Made by a program: the position numbers and the translations under genes
Part shown: positions 1 through 11,800 of the stretch, piece by piece
Layout of the letters: each line of letters starts with the position of its first letter
Position numbering within the stretch: the first letter of the stretch is position 1
The notes under the pieces: generated by a model
Databases searched by the model: none
Told to the model about the DNA's origin: nothing
What the model saw: the letters and a program-made list of their open reading frames with translations, nothing else
Origin: Pelodera strongyloides
Lineage: Eukaryota; Nematoda; Chromadorea; Rhabditida; Rhabditidae
Direction: 5' to 3'
Length of the DNA stretch: 64,000 nucleotides
Assembly: GCA_036852015.1 (NCBI GenBank)
Contig: JAANDG010000242.1
Coordinates: forward strand, 1 to 64,000

Positions 1-508
1 TCCTTGCCCTTGTCCTCATGCACCGAGAGTGGCAAGACGCCGTTTTCTGAAAGTGAAGCAAAATCAATAATACGTAAGAGAATAAGACAATACGTAATCA
101 ATAGCATACGCATAGCCGGAGAAAAAAATGATGCACAATATTTTTTGCTCATTTGTTCGGCTGCCACAGACTCATTGATTTTTAATAACTAAATCGTAAA
201 TCCCCTACCCCTACCCAGCCAGTCTGCCGTTTAACTGGGCAGGAGCTGTGAGGCTGGACCGTCGAATTGACAATTTGCCATGCGCCATGCCACTGCAAGA
301 CGAACAAAGGAGAGCGGATCAGAAGACTCAGACACACGGAAGGGCAAAAAAACTTTCAATAGGATGTTTTGGATGATCGATCATCGATCGGAAAGACCGA
401 CAGCAGACATCAAAAGATTTCGTTGAGATCGAGCTTTTATTTTCATTTTCATTGGCAAGACCCGGCCTTACCTGAATCGATTTTGACAGTCGGGCAGTCG
501 TCCAAGCA
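1..508 (-). CDS. Possible two exons of an unknown gene running off the left edge
   Basis: Two short minus-strand blocks look like exons. One (about 472-508) reads CLDDCPTVKIDS and ends in a GTAAGG donor. The next (1-46) follows a TTTCAG acceptor and reads ENGVLPLSVHEDKGK up to the window edge. The first block leaves one base (G) and the second supplies the other two, so the phases agree. No domain is recognisable from about 27 residues. The gene would lie downstream of eIF2B-epsilon on the same strand. This is inferred from splice signals and phase only; chance open frames of this size are possible. Confidence 0.35.
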
Positions 509-855
509 CTTGAGGGGTAGGGTGAATCCTATGCATCATTGGTGAAAAAACATATGTCGTGCGTTAGATAAGGACATCAAACATCTGAAACTCAAAAGTT
601 TGAAATGGTGTCGTAAAGTAAAGAGGAGGCGATGTCCCGAGCTCGAAGCCAGTTGGATCAATAATTGAAGAAAAGAAGCATGGCACATCCTTTGAGTCGA
701 TCGAATTAGAATCGAATTAGGATTCAAATCTAGTGAAAATATGGTGATGGTGATAGAAGTATGCTAATCAGCTGCAGCCCCCACATGCAAATCGCGAATA
801 TTCTAATTTAAATGGTAGTAGGATAGAAAAAGGTGACCATGGGATGAACTCAGAC
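509..855. other. Spacer left of the nested transposon, nothing recognised
   Basis: About 350 bases between the candidate exon and the first TTAA of the MITE. Short open frames on both strands have no recognisable motif or splice structure. I see no repeat or RNA gene here. Confidence 0.4.
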
Positions 856-976
856 TTAAAGGGAATATGTAGGCACTCAAAATGAGCAAAACAACTGCGA
901 AACTAGAGTTTCCACACCAGACATGAATTTAATTACCCAAGTTTGAGGTGTCAACGTCTCAACTCTGGGTAGCTGT

Positions 977-1915
977 GTGTGGAGGAGGATGGATTGGAAT
1001 GTTCAAGGACCCCGCCGTTCTCGCCGACCTGCTGCTCAAATGCCGTTTCCGTGCCACCCTCGTGCTGTTCCCAATGTTGTGCCGAAGCTCACGGCCCCTG
1101 TTGAGGTAAATTCGGATTTCTCCATTCCGTATAACCCCGATCACGCCGTTATTATTTATGGAATTCCGGAAGTCCATCCTCATCCTGATTTCACTCCGGA
1201 CATGAGAAGTAACGCGGATATCAGTGAGCTGTTTTCTATCATGGGCTCTTATGGTCTGGATGGGAAAGTTCTTCAAGTCTACTGGATGGGCGTTTATTCT
1301 TTCACTCGCCCTCGCCCCGTCAAAGTTTTGCTCGGCAACAGTCACATGTCGCGAAACTTCGTTTCTTCCTTCAAGAGTTTGGGTGTCACTGTTCTCCCTG
1401 TACACCTGCGGAATGTCCGTATTCGCATGGCCTACAAGAACCAGCCTTCCACTCGCCCCAAGAAGCCGTCGCCAAGCCCTCGAAATCCATCCTCCCACCC
1501 ACCCGGCAATCGTTCTGGTATGTCTTCCGTAACCGATGAGCTGATGGACGTCAATGAGCGCGTGCTCGAGAATGCTGTTGCTCATGTCGCCGACCCCGAC
1601 ATGACTGCGCCGTTCGTGCAAGACGGCCGTGAAGTTCCTGTGGCCAGCACACCTTCAAAGGAGACTCGTATTCTGGAGTCAACTCCGCTTAGTAACCGTG
1701 TTTCTAGGCTTAGGGCCCTTAACAATAATATTCATTTTCTCGGGGACTCTGGTCCCACATATGCCGCTGTAGTCAATCGGCTCCAAAAACGGGAGGTTTC
1801 CCTTATGGAAACTCCCACTAGGCCCCCACCTATGGTTTGCAAAAAGCAGTGTTTGGATAACAATAACAATCCGAACACTTCTTTCCGCATTCCACCTTCT
1901 CCCCAAATCACCTAA
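977..1915 (+). CDS. LINE ORF1 protein, RRM-like nucleic-acid-binding
   Basis: An uninterrupted 312-residue frame at the position of ORF1 in a two-ORF LINE. Residues about 50-155 resemble the RNA-recognition-like module seen in CR1/Jockey ORF1 proteins: VIIYGIPE at the start of the fold, a helix with LFSIMG, then RPVKVLLG and a FKSLGVTVLP block. The C-terminal half is rich in proline, serine and arginine and probably disordered. I see no CCHC zinc knuckle. The family role is to bind the element's RNA in the retrotransposition particle. ORF1 is open although ORF2 is broken. The start codon is the first ATG, about 40 bases after the inferred 5' end; an in-frame start further in cannot be excluded. 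Confidence 0.7.
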   Translation: MWRRMDWNVQGPRRSRRPAAQMPFPCHPRAVPNVVPKLTAPVEVNSDFSIPYNPDHAVIIYGIPEVHPHPDFTPDMRSNADISELFSIMGSYGLDGKVLQVYWMGVYSFTRPRPVKVLLGNSHMSRNFVSSFKSLGVTVLPVHLRNVRIRMAYKNQPSTRPKKPSPSPRNPSSHPPGNRSGMSSVTDELMDVNERVLENAVAHVADPDMTAPFVQDGREVPVASTPSKETRILESTPLSNRVSRLRALNNNIHFLGDSGPTYAAVVNRLQKREVSLMETPTRPPPMVCKKQCLDNNNNPNTSFRIPPSPQIT

Positions 1916-2010
1916 AATATCCGGCTGTCTCTGACAAATTATCTTGTATTTCTTTTAATGCTCACTCAGCCGTATCTCGCAGGCATAATAGGAAGTATGT
2001 AATTGAACTT

Positions 2011-4790
2011 ATGACTCGTAAGAAGTTATATTCTGTTATTGGTATTTCAGAAACGTGGCTATCCTCATCTGATTCATCTGGTATTTTAGACCCCTCTAAT
2101 AATTACTGTGTTTATCGTTGTGACCGTTCTGACGACACTCGTGGTGGTGGTTGTGCTCTGTTGATTGATCGAAATTTACCTTCCGTTAGCGTGTTTATTG
2201 GTACAGTTGTGCGTACAAACATATGTATTGTTGATTTGCATGGCAGTTCTGACATTGTGCGTTTGTTTTTATGTTATCGTCCCCCTGATTGCAATTTAGC
2301 TGAAACTTCGGCCTTTTTCGATTTTTTAGAAGAACATTTATTAGTTAGGGATTCGAATGTTTTCTTCGGTGATTGGAATTTTCGGGTTTATGTGAAGGAT
2401 GATTCTCTAGACTTTACTGGTACATTTTGTTGGTTGTTAGAAGATTTTCTCATGCTTAATAATTTGCTTTTTCTTAATTTGTCTGCTACGTTTACTAGAA
2501 GCAACTACATTCTCGATGTTGTTCTTTCAGATTCTCCAGACATTGTTGAAAATATTCAGGTGTGTGCTCCTGTTGGAAAAAGCGACCATTACAGCGTGAC
2601 CTGCAATCTTATTGTTGATTTACCGCCAGAAACCAAGACCGTTAAAAATGTGAATTTTGACTCTGCTGATTTTGAAAAAGCCATGCATTTAATTGCGTCC
2701 TCTGATTTTCATCTTTTTTGTTCTCCAGATACCTCAATTCAGGATGATTATGATTTGCTTCTAAATATTATCAAATGTTCTCTCGAGTTTTCCCTTCCAT
2801 CGGATTCATATGATTTTAATAATTTGCCTCGCATTTGTGTTCCTTCTCATATTGCTAGGGCGAAAGCGCGTGTCGAAAGTGATTTGGAACAAATTCAAAT
2901 ACCCGGTGGCCAAGAAAGGTTTGAACGGTCTGACAAGCGCTATCGTTCTCTTTGTAAAAAATTTGAATCAAATATTGAGCGTAGAGCTGTCTCTTCAAAT
3001 GACCCCAAGCATTTCTACGCGTATCTCAATTCGAAGACCAAGGACCCAATGGCAATCTCCAGGAGGTTCGAAAATCCGGATTGTCCCGGTGAGTTTCTAA
3101 CTGATGATAAGTGTATCTCTGAGTGTTTTGCTAAGTATTTTAATTCTGTTTATTTACTAGATGACGATTGCCCTCCTCCTCCTTTAGCTCGCAAAAATGT
3201 AATAGAGCCTTTTGAGGATGAACTGTTCACTATTTGTTCCGTTGAGAGTGCTATGAAGAATTTAAGCCCAAAGAAATCTCTTACTCCTGAGGGTATTTCC
3301 TCATTTGTTATTTTGCAACTTAGGTCTGTACTGATTCCGTTGCTTTGTAAACTTTTTAACAAATCATTCTTACGGGAGAGGTTCCAAGGGAATGGCGTCA
3401 TGCTTTCGTCTCCCCATTATCAAAAAAACCACCCAAGACGTCAATCTTAAATTACCGCCCGATTTCTCTCACATCATCATTTTGTAAGCTCTTTGAGTTA
3501 GTTGTAAAATCTAGGCTTACTTGTCACATGCAATTGAATGGTTTCTTGTCTTTAAATCAATATGGTTTCCTTAAGGGTCGTAGTACAACTTCACAACTTC
3601 TGTTATGTTTACATGAATGGTTGTCTGCGAAAGAATCTCATGAACAAGTAGAGTGTGTTTACATTGATTTTGCTAAGGCTTTTGACGTTTAAATCATCGC
3701 TACCTGTTGCACAAGCTTAGAAATTACGGTGTCTTTGAACTCATGTGCAACTGTATTTGTTCTTATTTGTCTAATCGTACATTCCAGGTTCGGTATCGTA
3801 GTACTTTATCTGATATTTATTCTTTCATAGTGGCGTTCCGCAAGTAGCGTTTTAGGACCTTTACTTTTCTTAATTTATATTAATGACATTGACGAATGTT
3901 CTCTCGGTGATAGTTCAATTGTTATGTATGCAGACGATGTGAAAATTTCTCGTGTTATGTTGAAGTCAGAACCTTTCGTTGCCTTCAATAATTTCAAATC
4001 TGAGCTTGTTAACATCGCTAACTGGGCAACGAAATGGAAGATGACTATTTCTGAATCCAAATGTCAGCGACTAGCTACCGGTAGTTCTATGGACTTTCCT
4101 CTCCGTTTAAACAATGTGCCCATCCCAAAAGTTTCTGATTGTGTACGTGATCTCGGAGTCCTTTTTTCTCCCGATCTCAGCTTTAAACTCCATATTAACG
4201 TATAGTCTCAAATGCATCTCAAGTTTGTAATCGTGTCTTGCGTACTTTTGTCCATCCAAGTATTGATGTTTACCGTAAATCGTATATTTCGTTTTGTAGG
4301 CCTTTGTTAGAGTATGCTACCATTGTTTGGTCTCCTTATATCAAGGCTGAAATTGATCTATTAGAAAAGGTTCAACGTCGTTTTACTAACGTGCTTTGAG
4401 AAAGGTAGATTATGATATGTACACTGATTTACCCTATTCCGAACGCCTTGAAATTTTTGGTCTCACTTCTCTTCAACACCGCCGTATTATGATTGATCTC
4501 GTTGAGTGTTTTAAAATTGTTCGAGGTTTTCATTCACATCCAATGTTATACGGTATGTTCACAATGAATGGCGGTCACGCAGAAATGGTAACTCCTTTGC
4601 GCTTCTTCAAGAGTCTATTCGGTCTAATCAGTCCTTATACTTTTTTAAGCCTAGGGTTACTCGTATGTGGAACTTGTTGCCTGACGAATTGGTAACATTG
4701 AGCACTGTTGATGCCTTTAAAGAACGGATAGGTAAAATGGACCTGGTAGATTTGTATGAGAGGTCTATTAGAAACATTCGTTCATCGTAA
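2011..4790 (+). pseudogene. LINE ORF2: endonuclease and reverse transcriptase, frameshifted
   Basis: The first 480 codons (to 3450) encode an exonuclease-endonuclease-phosphatase fold: GISETWLS near the start, RGGGCALLIDR, GDWNF and GKSDHYSVT (the SDH motif). Reverse-transcriptase motifs then follow in shifted frames: NYRPISLTS about 3452, GFLKGRSTTSQLL about 3570, YIDFAKAFD about 3665, SVLGPLLFLIYINDI about 3848, YADD about 3929, and a C-terminal PYSERLEIFGLTSLQHRR block about 4430. At least three small indels break the frame: near 3375, 3690 and 3845. More breaks lie near 4203 and 4398. The likely stop is TAA at 4788. The encoded enzyme would nick target DNA and copy the element RNA at the nick. 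Confidence 0.88.
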
Positions 4791-5234
4791 TTTCTGTTCG
4801 TTTTTGTTCTTGTTGTGTATTCGTGTTATGTTTATTGTTGAGTTGTTGTTTTGCTGTTTTTGTTGTTATTCTCCTTTTCTTTGTTTCTTTTTTCTCGACC
4901 CGCTTTGTTGTTGCCTTTTTTAACGCAATAAAGTATTTATATAAGTAGGCGATTGAATATGTAAATTCGAATATTCTCATTTGCATGCAAATATGTCGCT
5001 GTTGCATGTTATATGCCGATGTATGCACACATATGCAAAAATTTTTGCTCCATCAGCACTGCCGTGTAAGCCAGGGGGTCAAGCAACGCGTTTACTATGG
5101 AAAAGATGAACTTTGAAAATCATTTTCTTTTAAATGGGAAACTTTTAACAATTTTTGTTGTTGTTTCCTTAATGAGGAACACACATTCTATTAATACAGC
5201 TTAACTTCAAAAAGGGCATACATATTCCCTTTAA

Positions 5235-5869
5235 TAGACGAGGAAGACTTAATCCATATATAAAAACGCAGTTTGCGACAAGTGAGCATAGAAAGAAAGG
5301 AAATCTTATCGTAATGTGAAACACCCGGCTGGTTGTCTAACTAGAAGAATTAAAATAGCCTAGAGTTTTACTTAAAAGCCGAAAAGGGAACAAGAACATA
5401 AAGAACAACGACAAGAAATAATAAACAACTACATCCAAAATAAAATTCGGCACTAACCAATGAAGAGTAAACAAATGCATTAAAGAAAACAGTTTATTAG
5501 TTCTTCGTTCAATTTAAAAAAAACTAGCTAAGTGAGGCCAATATAAAACCAAAACGGAAAAGGAAAGAAACCACACACCAATCAAATTAAATTAATAAGT
5601 ATTTGAACCAAGCTATACATTGGAGAAATTCGAAAATCAGTCCCTATCATAAACAGTTCTAAATAAGAAGCAATTATAAACCGATAACTCAAAATAACCT
5701 TAGTAAATCACAAACACAATTTTTTTATCACCGAAAATTTTTTCTCACGATGACGCAAGAATGCAAAGTGCATGCATGGCTACAGTATCATAAGAGCGCG
5801 GGAGTTTGAATGTGGGTATTTCAAGGTGTGAAATAGCATCCACATGCGAATGGGCAGGGCACAATCAAT
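5235..5869. other. A-rich spacer and 3' flank of eIF2B-epsilon
   Basis: Lies between the right end of the interrupted MITE and the eIF2B-epsilon stop codon. It is A-rich on the plus strand and holds minus-strand AATAAA-like signals near 5490, suitable for the eIF2B-epsilon 3' end. No gene or repeat family is recognised. Confidence 0.4.
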
Positions 5870-8800
5870 TCACTCCTCGTCACTCTCCTCCTCAGATGAA
5901 GCATTCAGCCAATCGATAATCGGTTTCACCAGGTTCCTAAAAAAATCGATGAGCCTTCAGATATTGAAAAAATCATTCTGGAAACATAAACACTTAAATC
6001 TTATGGCGTTGCGCTCTTTCTAAGAGTATAAACATTTATAAATATTTGAATTTTCGGACACTTACAGTGGAGGTCGCAAGCAATGCAACATTTAATCCAT
6101 CGCTCTGCTATAGAGCAGCCTATTTGCACCACTCACCCTAGACCGCAAAACACTAATGGCGCGCGGGGGAAAAAGCCTTTCGCCAGACCAGCGCCGGGTT
6201 CTCGCGAAAACGCTGAGCAGCCGCGAAAAATTGGCGAAGCTAGATATACCATTGCTCTGGTTCTGCAACAATCGTCGTATTTTCCTATTTTCACATATAT
6301 TTCGGAGCGCGTGCTCGAAATCTTTGCGCCAGAGGTTTGCCGCGCACCATCTAGTTGCGACGTGCATCAACCACGATGACTGCGCATTGCGCAAGTTCGA
6401 AGCAGACTTGATAACATCATCAAAACATAATATCCTGTTCTGACGTCATGAAGTTCTCTCACTTTAAATATAAAGAGCTAGATCTAAATCCAAAACTAGA
6501 ACCTAACAAACAAATTTCTCTTGGATAGGCTAAAATGTGCTATCATATACATTTTTAAAAGGTTTACAAAAAAAAAGCCTTTTCGCTACCTAATAGGCGA
6601 GGTGGCTGGCAAAGACTCGTTCCACTCCAGGATAGGCTCCTCCTCCAGCACGTCCAAGTCATTGTAGAGCGAGTGGACCACCTTGGCCACCATAGGGCCG
6701 AACGTCTCGGGCGATGCTTCGTAGCGCTCCTAGGGAAATAGTTTTACACTTCAAATGATGGTTCTTCCTTTTTCTAGCGCCCATATTACATGAATAATAA
6801 GTAAGAGAGGACTCCTGTCTACAGGCACGATTCAAAACAATGCTAAAAAATGACCACTTGTTCAAGAGAGTAGAAAAGAGAGTGGATAACACACAATACG
6901 TTGCGAACCTTGGGTAAACTCAAGTACAGTTTTCAAGAATATCCAAAAAGCTAATGTTTCTTACACAGCACATCTACACTTCGCCAGCCAAGTTGACGAT
7001 GAACAATGTTAGGAGGCTTCCGATGATTTTTGATTTCATATTTGCCCTTTCTAATACAATTCAATAATCCTCGACTGGGCTGATGAAAGCTAGCCGCCAA
7101 CAAACCTCAATAGCCATCAGCATTTGGATCTGGTTTTTGTGAGGACCAAAGTAGTTATTCAACACTGGTTTCCACTTTATGGCGAGCTGAAACCAAAAGC
7201 GAAGAAAATTTATAAAAGAATAACAATTAACAAAGACCAATGAACGAAACCACTTGCACCGGGACAATATGAATGATTACTGTATCTATTAATTACAAAC
7301 GACAACGTTATGAGTCATGATATATGGTGTACATGCTACAGTATTCTGCACTAAGTTTAAACAGTACCCCTCGGGTACTGTATTGTGCACCCCACTTTTT
7401 GAATAACTACAGTAAAACTAGCTTCAAACTACAACATGTACATAACGATACCGTACCTCCTTAAGTCCCTTAAACGTCTGGCAGGGTTCCAAAGACAGGA
7501 ACGCCTTGAATAGGAACTTTGCTACATCTTCCATCGATATATTGTACGCGATCTTCGAGTAGTTAATCTCCAGAATCAGATTTCGCAACTGAAATTGTGC
7601 ATCCTAGCATAAGAAAAACTAACGGCTTTCTTAGAAATAAAACATTATTTGGAGAACCCACGGGGCACAAATCTCCCCGACATCTTTGGATGTGACATCC
7701 GAAATTTGCATATTTTCTGCGATACGTGTTGCTGTTTTTTATACCACTTCTACCGCTGACACGAGAGCGCGTGATACTGTAATATAACTCGACATTCAGC
7801 GGTGGCAAACTCACTCTCACCAGCTGGCTCACGCAATATGGGACCAGACAATCGGTAAAAAAATCGCGTCCCAGACTCTGATTCCTAAGGATTACTAAGC
7901 AAAACAAAAACTCACATCACTTCCATCCGTTTCTATCGTATTCTTCATGTTGTCAAGTACCTAGAATATCCAGACTTACCAAATGACTTGTTGTTTTCAA
8001 AAATTTTCCGTGTTTCACCCATTCATATTAATTTCTAGAAGTGTTCTAGAAGCGTTTCGTATTGTCGAATTTAATTTGCTACAAAAATTGGCGTACCGAG
8101 AAGGAGCCGAATTTCGTCTAGTTACGCAATTCTCAGAAGGTCACAATCTTCACATAATAGCGCACCAAAATACTCGCTAGGGCTCGGGCATGTTTTGAGC
8201 GAATGCCTATACTACGGAACTACCGTTTTGAGCGGCAGCTCCCTTAAGCATCACGCACAGTAAGTACTGTTGGCGCTGGCTAACCTAATTGTCGTATATT
8301 GTAACCCTAGCCTCTCAGTACCTCCTCGTAGAAGGTGGCTGTGGCTTCCATCTCCACTCCATCGTCCAGCTCCTCGTCCTCTTCGGAGAACTCGTCAGCG
8401 TCGCCAGCACTGGAAAGCAAAAGAAACATTTCTAGTATATGGATCAGTAAATGAACACGTCCACTCCACTAAACGCCCAACAACAATATAAACTTTGAGA
8501 ACTGTAGTTAAAAAAACTTTTAGAACTGTAGTTAGAGGACTTGGGGCTCTGAATGTGTGCGATCAACAGTTATGAACTCCAGATTTACCTTTCGTCTCCA
8601 ATACTACAAACTACAAAATGCTAATTACAAATAAACTCACGCTCCTGCACTGTCTCCAGAAAGCTTCCTCCTCACTTCAGGTCGTCGATACGCCGAACTC
8701 CACATTGAACGACCGTCAGCCAAGTGCCACACGTACAAGTCATCTGAAACTGGTTACATTATGCTAATAAGTCCTTCTAAAGAAAACAATTATGATTTCA

Positions 8801-11800
8801 TACGGACCACGAAAGCTTTAAGTCTATGGAATGCACTGAATGCAGTGGTAACCATAATTCCCCATTCGTATCCCACAAAACCCACTTTCTCAACTTTAGA
8901 AAGAAAAAATAGTTTAGTGAACTCTCAAAGTATTCACCTGCTCCATGAATCCTCTCGCACTTGAATGCTTCCTCATCATCCTCGTCTGGTTCACTCGGAC
9001 ACAAAACTCCACCACGAGCCTTCTCAACCAATGATGACGTGCCACCGGGAGGGAGTTTCTTCAGAGACACCTGACAATGAAGTTTATAATCAGAGGAACA
9101 TTTTGTCTGAGGTACAGTAACCTTGAAAGCTCTCTATCTCTGTTTTGTCTCCTATGTCCAGTTCGTTCGGACACGTTACTTCAGCCTTCAAAAACACTCT
9201 TTACAGTTGCAGCGCCTTTCATAATTAAGTAACAGTTCCAAACAGATCAACGGGTATACTTCTAACTGCAAAAGTCCCAGCTGCAAGGATACCAGCACAC
9301 ACACAGAATAACATCAAATATTAGCAACTGACAAAAACTACATAGAGTTTCTCAATTCGTCAAATAGTAGTTAATTAGTTAATGATAAAATTACAGTACC
9401 TCAGCCGAGACGATGACCTCTTCGAGCACTTTGGTGCCGTCAGCTATGACCACCTTATCACCGAGAACGCACCGCTTCAATACACATCCACGGCCGATCA
9501 CACATTCGGCACCAATTTTACAATCGATAATCTGCGTGGCGAGACCTGAATGGGTTTAAAAATGAGTATGTACCAAAATATAGAAAAAAAACGTTTTATA
9601 TCAAAGCATGCTGAATCCTAAGCGTTGCGGCTATCACAGAAACACCATATCAAAACTTAACAAGGTCAAAGCAAAGGAAACTAAACACTATCGGTAAAAT
9701 TTCTGGTAGGCTGAGCCTCCAGTTCAGAAATCAGTCAATATATGTCCCGTATATCATATAAAGTGACTATCGATCAATATTCTCCTAATCCCCGCCTCTA
9801 CCGCCTAATCCATAAATCACCATCGTCTCCGATCCCACCGATTGAAGTTTGGTCGCCGATCGTAGAGTTGATCACGTACACGGCCTCCTCCAGCTGACAG
9901 CCAACGCCGAACACCGACGAACCACCGAGCACATTGATACTGAACGGTAGAGTTTCAAGCTTTCACCGGTCGGTTTTTGAAACACAGCGAGTACACTAGC
10001 ATCCTTATGCAGCTTATGCAGACCATAAATTAGAATAAAAAACCGTTAAATTCGAGTCGATTAGCAAAAATACGTGTAAGAATACAGTTGTCCACGGTGT
10101 GTTTCAAAAACCGGCTGTACTTCGCTTCAAAGGGTGCAAACGCAATCTAAATGAAGCACGGACGAGCGGTAAACTAAGATTAATGTTCCACTATAGATTG
10201 GGCTAACCATTCCATAGTGATTTTACCGCGCTGCGTGTCGACCTATGCGGCAGGGGCATACGCTTCACTGGGACGTCGACCAGGTGCATAAATATCGTGG
10301 GCGAATACTCCCGGCTCACAAACAATTCAATTATTCCGACGTACCTAGTCTTCGTCGTCTGTACGCCAACCTGCTCTTTCTCGACGGCCACGTACGTGTT
10401 GTTGGGAAGGGCGGTGAAGGCGAACTCATCCTCCTGAACACGAACAGGGTCAATACTTATTATGCTATCCCCATTCTCAATTGCGAAATTAGTAAAGCAC
10501 TAGTCGGTAGATGATCGAAAGAAAAAGTACAAGTTACTGGAGTTGGTTGGATATACAAAGATCCTATGTAGTCACTAATTTCATTAATTTGTAATTTCAC
10601 AGTAATTTCGTAATTTGTGCATCCACGAAAACCAAAATTAATGGAGAAAGTACCGTAAACAGTGTACAGAAGAAAAGGTGTAAGTTGTACTGTAAACCGA
10701 ATACAGTATACCAAACTTCAAAAGCAAAGATCAACCTGGAACATTCTTCCCGGGCAGAGTGGATACAACCAGCGATCAATCAGCAGAGACGAGACGTAGA
10801 GGAACGAATCGTAGTCACTGAAAAAGTACCACTAAACCATCATAGATAAATCAGTGTTAATTTATCCCTAATACGGCCTACTTCTCCAAGTGACACATGC
10901 CGAAGAGTTCTAGCACAATGTCCTTAGACCCTCGAAGTACCGTAGTACCGTAACTACCGTAACGACCATCTAGGCTACTAAAAAGACCGAACAAAGCCGT
11001 GCTAACTCCATCCTATGTACTAAACAAGTAGTAAATAAGTCAAACCACTAATTACGTAATCTGGCATCCTGCCTCGTGGGCATCAAGAAGATCCACGTGA
11101 ATATTCTGGAGAAGGATCTCCTCGTTCACCATGATTTCCCTGAAGAAAGTTAACATTGTATCAAAGCATATGAAGTCATTGGTAAGTGATTTCCGTTTTC
11201 GAGATTCCGAATGCACACAATGTTAATGTTAATTGAAAATACTCGTTTGCAATACAAAGCTATAGTACTCGAAGGTACTGTAGCCACAAAGTACCCAAAG
11301 TACTACAATATTCGGTACAACAAGATTCAAAACTTTGAAAGCACATTCCATAAATCCCGCACCTGATAATATCATCTCTCTGCTGGAAGTCAAAATTGTC
11401 ACTGAATTGAGCGAGAATGTTGAGCGAACAGAGCGCGATACCCGTGTCCACAATATCGCGACGCACGACCACATCGTTCACGAACTGGGGCTGTAAATAG
11501 CTTATATTAATATAATGCCTCATGAACGTAATATGTATGTGCCTAACGTACGAGTAAAGAATGCAGTCATGTGAAAACTATGATAATGATTAGATTGACA
11601 GGTGGGTAGTCTTTTCTAAAAGGTTTAAAAGAAAAGTCCTTCTCACCTTGTCAATGTCCAACTGCGTGGGATTATCCTGCTTGAAGAAATGAGCAAGCTG
11701 TTGTGTTTCCTTAATAACAATAATTAGTATACTTAGCGTGTGCTGTAATGCTAATAAATGTTCTGGTGTTCAATACAGATACATTCCCAAAAAAACTAAT

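Larger units (their letters stand above)
935..4946 (+). mobile_element. Non-LTR retrotransposon, Jockey/CR1-like, full length but frameshifted
   Basis: A LINE of about 4 kb with a very short 5' leader, ORF1 (977-1915), ORF2 (2011-4790, broken) and a T-rich 3' tail holding AATAAAG near 4927. Its borders are set by comparison with the empty MITE at 16567-16909. ORF2 has an APE-type endonuclease followed by a reverse transcriptase with NYRPISLTS, DFAKAFD, SVLGPLLF and YADD blocks. This order places it in the Jockey/CR1/Rex1 superfamily. It sits downstream of eIF2B-epsilon, outside any recognised gene. At least three frame breaks show that this copy is dead. Confidence 0.85.
856..5234. mobile_element. 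TTAA-flanked MITE interrupted by a non-LTR retrotransposon
   Basis: The left end TTAAAGGGAATATGTAGGC (856) and the right end GCATACATATTCCCTTTAA (ending 5234) are inverted copies of each other. They match the two ends of an uninterrupted, oppositely oriented copy at 16567-16909. In that copy the sequence matching the left part (up to about 934) runs straight into the sequence matching 4946 onward. The 4 kb in between is therefore a later insertion. TTAA at both ends is the target duplication typical of piggyBac-type elements. No transposase is present, so the element is non-autonomous. Confidence 0.75.

Noticed and set aside
959..1621. A 220-residue minus-strand gene
   Set aside because: It is the antisense shadow of LINE ORF1.
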